Part shown: piece by piece, positions 10,691 through 19,466 of the stretch
How positions within the stretch are numbered: position 1 is the first letter of the stretch
Layout of the letters: the number at the start of each line of letters is the position of its first letter
Origin: Spirogloea muscicola
Taxonomy: Eukaryota > Streptophyta > Zygnematophyceae > Spirogloeales > Spirogloeaceae
Assembly: GCA_009602725.1 (NCBI GenBank)
Contig: WELB01000054.1
Span: 463,509-486,348, forward strand
Direction of reading: 5' to 3'
Length of the DNA stretch: 22,840 bases
Notes under the pieces: model-generated
Seen by the model: only the letters and a program-made list of their open reading frames with translations
Databases searched by the model: none
What the model was told of the DNA's origin: nothing
Made by a program: the position numbers and the translations under genes

Positions 10691-11100
10691 TGACTTCTGC
10701 GAGTGGGTGCTCAATTTCCTCTCAACAGCAAGTACAGATCAGAATGAGTAGAGGCCGTAAAGAGTCGCCATGTCAATGAACCGGTGGTTCCCAATAATGG
10801 CAGCGGCCAACTTCCCCAACACCATAATTGCTCAACGAGATAGAGGAGAGGCAGCTCTCCCTCGCTTTGGCCTTGTTCTCATTGATCATGAGCAGTGTGC
10901 CTTCCCCGTTCCCTTAGCTCGCTTCTAGAACTTCGCTCAGTGTATCGCCGTTGCCCTTAGCATGAATGGTGGTATGGCTCAGCTTGGCCTCCCCTTTCAT
11001 CCAAGTGCTTAGCGGACCTTCTCTCTTCCTAGCGTGGTCGTCACCCCCCGAAGCGGTGGGTCTCGCCTGCTCCAGACGTTGTGTATATAGCTGGAGCACC
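10691..11100. other. Intergenic stretch without a supported gene
   Basis: I found no frame with a convincing protein or splice pattern. A copy of gtgggtgctcaat at about 10705 echoes ctgggtgctcaat at about 10590, on either side of the second minus-strand UTR fragment. The rest is probably eroded retroelement or unique spacer. Confidence 0.5.
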
Positions 11101-11141
11101 CACGTCAACTGTGCCTGGCTAGTCAACAACCAGCACGAAGT

Positions 11142-11411
11142 GCAACAAGGAGAGGTATCACAAGGACCACCCTCGAGGAGACAAACTTCTACCCATGCGT
11201 TATGGACGTTCACGGTGGCTACCGTGAAAATCGATCCTCCTTCCTCCAGCATCTGGTCCAGCTGATTGACGCGCGTCGCCGCAGTCGCGGGGGCAGCTTG
11301 GGGCACATTAGCATTGCACAGGCATTAATTGCATGTAACAGAATGCGGCTTTCGGTAAGATTGAAGCGATCCCAAGCTCTGGCTATTTCTCAGAGTGCTG
11401 GGCGCGCTTAA
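11142..11411 (+). mobile_element. Second decayed copy of the retrotransposon C-terminus
   Basis: The frame NFYPCVMDVHGGYRENRSSF, QHLVQLIDARRRSR, then RLSVRLKRSQALAISQSAG ends at TAA (11409-11411). It aligns in layout with the first copy (AAIDTFGCLG...HTLLEKIAGL...RRRVSVCLQRAQAHALHQKA). Just upstream, RYHKDHPRGDKLLP is in another frame, so a frameshift lies near 11180. It lies just 3' of the incomplete cyclase gene and points towards it. Confidence 0.55.
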
Positions 11412-11628
11412 GTTAGGCCACTTGCTTCCGTGGCGGTGCTCCGGCTCCCAAATTAGCTTGTTGATTTTGTCTGCGGCGCGCCTTTCCCCGGGTGCCGCAC
11501 CGTAGGCTGCAGGCCTCCTGTCACACCACTGCCAGTCTAGCGCAGGCCCAGCCTCTCCCAGGCCGTCGGGCGCGGCGGCGCGGCGGCGCAGCGGCTGTTT
11601 CCGGCGCAATGGCCACCCCCGACTTCAC

Positions 11629-12285
11629 CTTGCCATGTAGTGACCCTGCGGCGACCTTGATCAGCGTTACCGCCGGCCTGCAGGATGTCACGGTCGCATT
11701 GCAGGAGATCGTGTATGTAACAGTTCAGCTGGTGACATCGAGGGCAGTAATTGACCTGCATCCGCCAAGTGCCACTGAAAAGCGGGAAGTCGCCCTCCAC
11801 CACAGTGAAGGCAATGTCCCGTTGTCGCCCTGCATCAGGCAGCTCGACCTCCACACCTTCCTGCACGTCCACCGTTACTGCCGCCCCGAATTTTATGCCA
11901 AGTGCCACCTCCTGCTCCCCTACCTGGCCAGATCATACAGCAGCAGCATCGTCAGGCAGTCAGCAGTCATTTCTACCCAAATTGTGCAGAAACGCTTGAG
12001 GAGCACGTCTGGATGCAGTCTGCTGCATGTCATAAATGCCCACCTAACCTGCATGAGGCGGGCGCCCGTGGGAAGGACTTCCACGACCTCGTTGACAGTA
12101 AGGGATGGGATGAACTCGGCCAGGTGAGCATAGTCTGTCAGCGAGTCCCAGATGGCCTCAATTGGGGCGCCCACGCGAATGCTCGCACTCACTCGTCTCG
12201 TGTTCCGACCAATCTTCTCCGCCTTCACTGACCACACCGGAAACAAATCAGGTAGGCTTGCGTAATCACAGACCCTCAATGACAT
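11629..12285 (-). CDS. SRPBCC/START-like polyketide cyclase-dehydrase family protein, apparently truncated
   Basis: Belongs to the plant and cyanobacterial cyclase/dehydrase (SRPBCC ligand-pocket) family; most plant members are plastid proteins of uncertain ligand. Exons on the minus strand: 12285-12049, 11911-11756 and probably 11677-11629. The first has VKAEKIGRNTRRVSASIRV and IWDSLTDYAHLAEFIPSLTV. The second has EVALGIKFGAAVTVDVQE, then RQRDIAFTVVEGDFPLFSG. These match the family in order and spacing. Exon 3 (DQGRRRVTTWQ before gtgaag) fits the start of the next strand. The usual last 50-60 residues, with the MWLPVRLVEGR-like strand and C-terminal helix, are not found downstream, where a GC-rich block and retrotransposon fragments lie. 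ATG 12285 gives no obvious transit peptide. Exon 1 may instead begin at an acceptor near 12231, with a 5' exon beyond it. It could be a pseudogene or carry a novel C-terminus. Confidence 0.7.
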
Positions 12286-12309
12286 GAGCAGAGTACATGT
12301 TCCTCAGCG

Positions 12310-12902
12310 ATGGAGTACCAGGACATCGTGCCTCGAGGCTGGCAGAGGTGTGCGCACGCGTCAACGAGGTTCAGAGATTGACTGTGATGGCTTTCCAGCT
12401 GCCGGAGCAAGCCCATTGGGGCGTCTGCGACAAGAGGGAGGGCAGCGGCACGCAGTCTGCCGCAGCCTCGTCCTAGCCGGCAGCTGGAATGCGATGACCA
12501 CTGGCAGGCAGCAAGGGCCCTGTGGGGAGACGCTGGCGCATGCCTGAGATCTCCTCTTGCTCGTCAGGCTCGGGCCCAGGTACATCAGCATAGACAGACA
12601 GTCTGATATTTGATGATCTGGCTACTACTCCGCTTGCAGAGGCGGTCACTTTTGGCAAAGCTACCTCTGGGCTCCATGCTCATTCAAAGGGCAGAAGGCT
12701 GGGTCTTGTGGAGGAGCCTAGTGAGGAGCGGGAGGAGGAAATGAAGCGAATAAAGGAGGGCAAGCAGCAGTATGAGGTCAGTGTATGACCGGGTAGAGAC
12801 TGTCGCAATGCATCGATTTTGGCCGCCAATAAGAGCAGGCAGCAGGAAGACGCTCCTGGTTGTGATTTTGGGCCACGAAGGGTGTCGGCCATCCCAGTTT
12901 AG
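12310..12902 (+). CDS. Small unrecognised multi-exon gene
   Basis: Not recognised. Four exons join in phase: 12310-12347, 12399-12579, 12642-12776 and 12846-12902 (TAG), about 136 residues. It starts MEYQDIVPRGWQ, continues with LECDDHWQAARALWGDAGAC, then an acidic/basic helix (LVEEPSEEREEEMKRIKEGK) and ends CDFGPRRVSAIPV. The last three exons have good splice sites and look coding. The first intron is only 51 nt, shorter than others here, so the 5' end is uncertain. The start is 24 bp from the ATG of the divergent cyclase gene. An opposite-strand frame across 12550-12650 (SSNIRLSVYADVPGPEPDEQ) could instead be a 5' exon of the cyclase gene. Both cannot easily be exons, and I slightly favour the plus-strand reading. 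Confidence 0.45.
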
Positions 12903-13005
12903 CCAACAGTTTAGCTATGTTCGGCCTATTCTCCCTTCTTACTAGGCAGCGCTAGGATCTCTATGTTGCCCGGCCCCAGCCGGCACCTGCAGCGCCCGGT
13001 GCGAG

Positions 13006-13038
13006 CCGGAGCGAGCGGCCAGTCCGGAGCGAGCGGCC
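13006..13038. repeat. 18-bp tandem duplication
   Basis: ccggagcgagcggcc occurs at 13006-13020 and again at 13024-13038, an 18-bp period. It lies in GC-rich sequence followed by an 11-A run (13049-13059), just before the left inverted-repeat copy. It is probably upstream sequence of the next gene. Confidence 0.85.
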
Positions 13039-13063
13039 CAGGCCCAGGAAAAAAAAAAAGAAA

Positions 13064-15157
13064 AGAAGGCGCGCGGTGCGCATGAAATTGGAAGGGAGGC
13101 TTACTCAAGCCCAGGCCGAGCAGCCCGCCTGCAACTCCCACCCGCCTGCCNCCAGCAACGTGCCGGCGCCGAGCTGCCGCAGGCGACCGGCACAAGGCCG
13201 GTCGCGCAGCAGCGTTCGCTGCTGGACTTCTTCTCGAGCGCCTCGGCCGACGGCGCTCCGGCGGCTTCCAAGCCTGATCCCTCGGCAGGAGCCACATCTG
13301 TGGACAAGGTAATACACATTTGCTTGTGTGTCACAGGATCACATCTGGAGCTGTCATTGTCCTTTGTCATTGCACTTAACGGTGTTAGTCTCTAGTCGGA
13401 CTGCTGTCCTTGTCAACATCTCTCAACCGACTCCGCGTTCGGTCTGTGCACCACGTTGTTGGCTCACGCTGACAGTTGTCTCTTGCTCTGCTGACGCTGA
13501 CAGTTGTCTCTTTCTGCATCCAGGGACGTGATGTCGCGTCCAGCTCATCGAGCGCGGCAATTCATCCTCAGCCTCCAATTCATGGCGATGTGGAGATGAC
13601 AGCACTAGGGAGACGCAACTATATCAGATTGGGGAGGGACAAGCTGCGCGACATTACGAACTCACCACCGAAGAAGAAGTGCAAGACTTGCGGAAAGGCG
13701 TTGAACTGGATGTACTATGGAATGCTGGCTCCAAAGAAGACAGTCAATAACACGTGCTACTACTACCGTGACCAGTGCTCACTGTGCCTTGAACGGGCAA
13801 AAAGGACCGGTAATGAGGTGTGTATCCCTGCTCTCCTTGACAATCCTTTGCCCATGATATCCTGCTGCTCTCGCAAGAGTAGACAGCCACAGGTAGCATT
13901 CACTGACCTTGCGCAAGCCATCAGTCTTGTGGACAAGGTAGTACACATTTGCCTGTGCGTCACAGGTTCGGATTTGGACCTCTGCCTTTCCCATTGACTG
14001 CTTTCCTTGTCAGCCTGGCCGACTCCACCACCTTAGGATGTGGTTTGTGCACCACGTTGTTTGCACACGCTGACATCTGTCTCCTTTTGGATTCAGGGAC
14101 AGGGATCCGACGCGGCGGCGTCGTCGAGCACAGCACTTCCTCCACCAGACTATGGCGGGGTCGTTCTGTCCGAGCTCGGCCAACGCAACTGGTGCAAGCT
14201 GACAAAGGACGAGTTGAATGTCGTGACCAACGCACCGCCTCCGAGGGAGTGCAAGCATTGCAAAGAGCCATTGGATTGGCGCCGGATCGGGATGATCACG
14301 GATGGCCCAGGACAGAACGACAAGTATTATTACAGAAAGTACTGTAATACCTGTTGCGGGCCACATAATCGCGGTGAGGTATGTACTCCTGCTCTTCATA
14401 CAGTCCTTTAATAACACTGTTAGATCAAATTGAAGATGTCTCTCTCTCTCTGTCTTCGTATCTGTCTCTGTGCCTCCTCATATCTTCAGGAATATACCGA
14501 GACAGACAGAGCTCGTTGGAGGAATAAGGATTTTGAGAAACGGGAGGCAGAGATGCAGAGGAAGGCAGAGGAGCTACATGCCGACAGAGACGAGGGAAGT
14601 ACCATTGCGCCAGCATGGTCTACGGCAGAGGTGGTGGGCAAAGCCAGGGAAACACTGGCCCTGGACCCTCTGCGGTCGCTGGTTGACCCGTCTTCGGAAG
14701 GGTCGTTTTACATCCTGTTTGCAGGTGCATACAGGGCTGAAAAAGAGAGCTACGGCTTTCTCACCACACGAGGTGGGCAAACCCCAGTCCTCATGACGGC
14801 CGACAAGCGACCCATCGGCCGAGGAGCTCTCAAGGAAGAAGGGTGGGAAGCCACATTGTGTGAACAGCAGAACTACGCTAATATAGCCAGATTAGAGAAA
14901 CAGCTTCACAAAGAAACCGATCATCTCCCACTGGGCCGCAGGCTCCACCAAAAGACTGTAGGGGTGTCAGTGCATAAGGATAAGCAACTTGAGGTCTTTG
15001 GGGTATACCTGAGGTATAACCCAAGAGGTTTTGCCCCATTTACCCTTAAGGACCAGGCATTGCTACTGTAGCCATCTTTAGTATGCTCTGGACTTTGCCT
15101 TTTTAACATTGTTTTGGCTTCATTTGGCCTCCATTTCATGCGCCCCGCGCGCCTTCT
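13064..15157. other. 2.1-kb segment bounded by a 25-bp inverted repeat
   Basis: 13064-13088 and the reverse complement of 15133-15157 match at 24 of 25 positions (core agaaggcgcgcgg, one variable base, then gcgcatgaaat). The segment encloses essentially all recognised exons of one gene and about 60 bp after its stop. No convincing target-site duplication flanks it, and it contains no recognised transposase. It may be a non-autonomous DNA element that captured a gene, or two insertions of a short repeat, since a third copy lies at 10136. Which of these it is remains open. Confidence 0.45.
13082..15071 (+). CDS. PIP-box-like protein with two tandem Cys4 modules (unrecognised family)
   Basis: Not a family I recognise. 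Exons: ?-13308, 13524-13817, 13893-13937, 14097-14378 and 14490-15071 (TAG), all joined in phase 0. The first exon has QQRSLLDFFSSASADGAP. QRSLLDFF fits the PCNA-binding pattern QxxLxxFF exactly, and VDK ends the exon. Exon 13524 carries a Cys4 module (CKTC...CSLC, 28 residues between pairs). Exon 14097 carries a second (CKHC...CNTC, 27 between). Both are preceded by LGRRNY/LGQRNW and contain CYYYRD/KYYYRK. The last exon has a charged helix and a C-terminal domain (GSFYILFAGAYRAEKESYGF, then LEVFGVYLRYNPRGFAPF). The start is uncertain: ATG 13082 opens MKLEGRLTQAQAEQPAC but changes frame exactly at the undetermined base 13151. Another ATG at 12963 reads MLPGPSRHLQRPVRAGAS and stops at 13084. 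A role in the nucleus or at DNA is inferred from the PIP-like and zinc-like motifs only. Confidence 0.6.
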
Positions 15158-15764
15158 CTCACATCATCATGGTCCTCAAAGGCTCACAACTCAAATGTTC
15201 TCAGTTCTACAAAACCAAAGTACAGTCCAATGCACAATCTCGTCCTAAGCGATGACCGAGGTTGAGAGTTGAGACTTGATGAGTTTGCATGTTCATACGA
15301 CACACCACTGGAAGGGGTTCCGATGTTGGTGAAGCCACATGGCGTAAGGCGGCTCAGTCCCAAGTTCCACGTTCCGCATCATACATAGCTCCCCAGCTCT
15401 CAGCTCTGGTCGCATCAAGACTTCCGCGAGTGCACAATGATGGGAACATCTCACCCCACTTCTGCACTCGCAGTGTTCCAACCCATCCTCTGCTGGCTCG
15501 CATTCATACTGACTTTTCGTGGGCCACCATATCGACTTACTGTCATGCCCGTGCGCGTAGCGGCGTTGTAGCGTCGGCCAGAGGGAAGTTGGGTGGAACC
15601 GAGCCAGGGCAGGGCTAACCCTGGTCGGATATCTCAGGTAGGAGGGTGGTATAAGGAAACCCCAGCGGGGGCTAATCCAGAGGGTGACCCGCTGGGACGG
15701 GCGCAACCCGGGCCGGAGAGCCCCACGAGAAGAGAGAGCCAGAGAGGAGACAGAGCTGGCTGCC
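15158..15764. other. Intergenic and upstream region of the p31comet-like gene
   Basis: No supported gene. The frame ending in the p31comet first exon is open upstream to about 15680 (RWDGRNPGRRAPREERAREE) but has no earlier ATG in frame. A long minus-strand frame (15766-15293) lacks domain features and splice logic. Confidence 0.5.
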
Positions 15765-18004
15765 ATGCATGCGCGGGCGGAGCGCTACCTCGAGGAGGAG
15801 CAGGAGCAGGAACATGAAGACCTGCTCAGCATGCAGAATCAGCAGGACGTAGAGGATGCTGAGTGGTACTATCGCTCAACAAGTCTGCATCCCTTATGAG
15901 GATTGCCCAGCTTAGCACCTCAGTCACTCCTGTGTGCCCCTCATTCATCAATCTCATACACATCAGTGCAGTCTTCTCACTGTCCCTTTTCTTGTCGTAT
16001 TTGAGGCCTGAGGCATTCGACATGGCCTAACAAACGTATCTGCTTTGCAGCGATGAGAAGTGCTCTCGGACACACAGGTAAAGCTGCGGGAAGGCATGGC
16101 CAGGACCTATGACAGCCGTAGTGGTTGCAGACTGGTCTTTAGATGGAATTGCTGAACCCCTTGCTATGACTTGCAGACAACCATTGAGGATTGCGCTCAA
16201 CCTCCACTTCCAGAAGCTACAGCTAGCATTGCAGGAGGTCGTGAAGCACGTCCTGTACATGCACAACCAGATCCCCAGGTGCGCCTCCCGGCGAGCACGC
16301 AGCGCCCTGCCTGCTCTGAATACGGGTCCATTCTGACAGCTTGATCTGCTCTTCGGCTGTGCGCTGTGGCTCAGTACCTACAGCGATCTGCAAAGGCAGC
16401 TAAATGGCAAGGTGATCAGATGCATCACATGTACACAAGCGGCCTGCTCCTCAGACCAACTTGTTTGCTCTCTTTGAAAGACTGAAGAAGCTCTATGGAT
16501 AAGACTCCCGACCTGATCATGTGTGTGAGCTTTCATCTGCCTCTGCATGGTTTGCTGTATCCATCTAAGTGAGCAATACTTGTCGAATCCCTTCATGTCC
16601 TCGAGAGAGGACAGCTTGCAGTCCAACGCGGAGTTGGTCGCATCCCAGGCGCACATGAAGTCGTGAAGCAGCTCCAGGACACAGCAATTTCAGAGTCTAA
16701 GTGTAGGACAAGACGTCATGGCATGAATGGATTGAGCAGAAGGTGCCTGAAACTCCTCAAGGACGCGGACCAGCTCTTGCTTGCTCTGCGACGAGCTCTG
16801 GCGGATGTCCACGACATACGCACCATGCTGCTCATTCTTGGCCCTTCTCTTTTGCGACCCAAAGTGGCATATGTGATTACAATTGACCTTCATCGCAAGG
16901 CCGCAGAGTCAGATGCACAGCAACACGACTGTGCAAGAAAGGTGTGCTTGCTGATGAACTAGAATCAATACGCATCAGGTCAAGGTGGTTGGTTCTAGTT
17001 CTGAGAGCACCATTGCTGCATCTCCAGTTAGTCAACTCCCATGTTAATCTTGAAATGTCTGAAGCAAGTTCACAGCTCTCGTTATTACTGGCAACTTCGT
17101 CATGGTTTGAATGCTGATGAAAGAGCAATATTGTTATATGCATCAACTGCACCCTGCTACTGCTGTCCTATGATTAGGCGCTACCATCAATGCAGCCTCA
17201 CAATGTCCACTGTCTGCGCAGCATGCAAAATCTGTGCTGATGTTGACGAGTACGTCACTTCTTGGGTGTTTATTTTAGGTGATTAGAGCTCTAATTGCGG
17301 AGAACAGTGGCATGCAAACAAGCTCAGGTGACAAGTGCTGCCCTACTGGTCTCATTCATGGTCCAACATCCAGCATGCATAGGAAATAATTCTGCTCCAA
17401 TCAGCCTTCTTGACAGTTCCAGTGTAACACTGCTGACGATGTATACTCGTGTGCACCAGAAGTGCCCACAAGGCTTTTCCTCATGCTCCAAGCGCCTATG
17501 CAATCAAAGGCTCCTGAAGGCTTCTTGCCGCGTTGGGAGTACATCTATGATCAGACCAAGGTATGACAATCAAGATTGATGTAAGTAAGGACCTGTCTAT
17601 TGTGTGGGCCAGGAGTTGCCCAATATGTCAAACAAAGGGAAAGCCTATGCTTGTCTTAAGGGCCTGGCCATATTGCACAGGTACAAGCAACTACTCATAT
17701 CCGCCTGACAGAGGAAGCAAGCCCAACAACATCCATGGACATTGAACAAGACCACAGTGATAAGCAGATGATGTGGTGAGCTTTGCTGGTCCCAAAGAGA
17801 TGTACCTTGACTACCCTACGGATGTGCTTTTAGTCACTTCACAGTGATTTTATCCACCACATGTGCTTACAACATGTCGGTGGCCTGACTATCCAGCTGG
17901 TTTTAATGGCAAGCAGGTATCAGTGCTCTTCCTCAGTCAGAGGTATCTCGATGCCAGGTACAGCCCATCAACACTGCCTCCCTTGGCTTAGGAGTCACAG
18001 ATAG
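15765..18004 (+). CDS. MAD2L1BP: Probable p31comet homologue (MAD2L1-binding protein), 9 exons
   Basis: p31comet binds closed MAD2 and, with TRIP13/PCH2, silences the spindle checkpoint. Exons that all join in phase: 15765-15865, 16051-16077 (27 nt), 16177-16278, 16375-16411, 16678-16941, 17279-17327, 17460-17560, 17681-17775 and 17917-18004 (TAG), 287 residues; human p31comet is about 274. After an acidic N-terminus (YLEEEQEQEHEDLLSMQNQQ), the order of elements fits the family: LQLALQEVVKHVLYMHNQIP, then STYSDLQRQLNGK, RRCLKLLKDADQLLLALRRA, DIRTMLLILGPSLLRPK, VIRALIAENSG, LMLQAPMQSKAPEGFLPRWE, and a final MMWYQCSSSVRGISM. The last corresponds to the C-terminal strand around WFQAP in animals. 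The start of exon 5 could also be 16669 or 16696, which keep phase. Assignment rests on recalled family pattern and conserved element order, not an alignment. The residues beyond GISM may be spliced differently. Confidence 0.72.
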
Positions 18005-18307
18005 AACCACAAACTAGAAGTTGACAATGACGTATAACGACCAATTTGGTGATTGATGATATGTATCTATCCAATCATGTGTAGAAGGGCAGCTCTTACT
18101 CAATTCTGTTTTTTCGAGCCTTCCAAAAATGGGTGCAATCTCGTTCTGAGACAACGTCTAAGATTGACGACAAAATTGTGGGGCGGAGCCAAGTATAAAA
18201 CCTATGGCTACCACCCTTCATGCTCTCATTGTTTGCCGCTCCAATCGTTCTGAATAAGCGCTTGGAAGGTGCATGCGCAGAGCAGGCAAGATGAGGCCAA
18301 GAAGCAC
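18005..18307. other. Convergent spacer between the p31comet-like gene and the unrecognised minus-strand gene
   Basis: No protein-like frame. A consensus-like TATA box (agtataaaacc) occurs on the plus strand at about 18191-18201, but no plus-strand gene follows it. The rest is featureless. Confidence 0.5.
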
Positions 18308-19406
18308 TCAGTCAGGCGTAAGGGCATGGTTGAGAGACGCCTGCGCATGATCCAGCAAGGCTTGCGCCGCAGGACTGCAGGCGTCCAAAGCAGGGCTCTG
18401 CTGCACTCGAGCTGCAAATTCAATGAGCGCTTGTCGCCAATGGTTGGCCTTTGCATCCGCATAGGAGATCTGCAAAACCCATGCCCATTGCAATATGCAG
18501 TGACTTACTGCCACACTTTCACAAGCGATTATGCAAAGTGTGCAGGTTGTATCCTGAAAACCTGTGCTACTGTACTGTGGGTTTGGTGCAATAGAATGCT
18601 TGGATGCAGCCAAATCGGCGACCTGTGCTATTGCTCTAGAGCCTAACATCCTCAGGACTTGGAACCTGTCTTAATAGTAGCTGCAATCTTACTTTGCGCT
18701 CGTACTCCAGATCCATGGCATGTAACTGCGCAGCAAGATCACTGCCACAGTCCATAAGCTGCTGAGGCCGTCCTTGTAGCAGACCCTCCAACCTCCTCTT
18801 CCTCTTCTGCTGCAAATCCTGTACTCCTCGTCGTCTTGGCTGCGCAGCTCTGCCCTGCCTGCTGCTGCCATTGTTGCTGGTCCCATTACTAGCTGGCGGG
18901 AGGTTTGCATGCTGGACTTGAGAGGTGGACGTAGCTGCAGGCATCGGCAAATCTGGCCCTCTGATCGGGCTTGCCGATCTCCTGGGTACAGACAAGCCGA
19001 TGCCTGCTCCCATACTTAAGCCCACATCCCTCAGGGTGTCAGCGACATCGCTGTTTTCGTCGGAGGTAGCAAGAGAGGGTTGCGTAACTCGAGTCGAACT
19101 AGCTTCAGAAATGAAGCTTCCCAGCCCATCCAAGTGAGCTGGATGAGATATGCTCCGGCTGGGCTGCTTCGGAGCATACTGCTTTTTGGCAGGAACCACC
19201 ATGTGGAACTTGCTGAAATCCTGCGCAGACAAAGCTCGAGAGTCTTGCCCTAGCCTTCATAGTACACCTCTCCCCACTCTTACTAGCTCTTCTTCTCTTC
19301 TGCCGGTCTGGCTTGTCACTAGCTTGACTTGTGACATCATAGACCATATAGCCCAAGAGCATGATATCTGGATCAGAGCGTCCACGTCATAGGAGCTAGC
19401 ATACAT
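18308..19406 (-). CDS. Unrecognised 270-residue protein, disordered with a helical C-terminus
   Basis: Not recognised. Three minus-strand exons join in phase: 19406-19284, 19220-18693 and 18469-18308 (TGA), with strong donors (gtaaga twice). The middle exon starts DFSKFHMVVPAKKQYAPKQP and is Ser/Pro/Gly-rich with patches like LSVPRRSASPIRGP. It is probably disordered, and then basic (AQPRRRGVQDLQQKRKRRLE). The C-terminus is helical: LAAQLHAMDLEYERK, then ISYADAKANHWRQALIEFAA, and an Ala/Gln-rich end (QALLDHAQASLNHALTPD). The first exon (MYASSYDVDALIQISC...GRREEEL) is the least certain. Another frame of the same stretch (DVTSQASDKPDRQKRRRASK) also looks plausible but lacks a matching phase. 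It starts about 60 bp after the channel gene's stop on the same strand. The basic patch could be a nuclear signal; that is inference. Confidence 0.55.
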
Positions 19407-19466
19407 GAGCAATCAACCTATTCGGCACAGAGTGAGGGAGGGCAGCTTACCACCGATCTCCTACCA

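Noticed and set aside
11492-12127. 211-residue plus-strand frame starting in a GC-rich block
   Set aside because: Most of it is antisense to the cyclase exons, which carry the conserved family motifs.
15293-15766. 157-residue minus-strand frame
   Set aside because: It is proline/arginine-rich with no domain, no splice logic and no homology I recognise. Probably chance.
11690-16250. Similar 18-mers gcattgcaggagatcgtg (about 11697) and gcattgcaggaggtcgtg (about 16230)
   Set aside because: One lies in a cyclase intron and the other in a p31comet exon. The flanks do not match, so this is chance.
17770-17847. DDVVSFAGPKEMYLDYPTDV as the end of the p31comet-like protein
   Set aside because: It looked like a C-terminal strand but needs a frame change. 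A strong donor at 17776 and an acceptor at 17916 give WYQCSSSVRGI in phase, which fits the family better.
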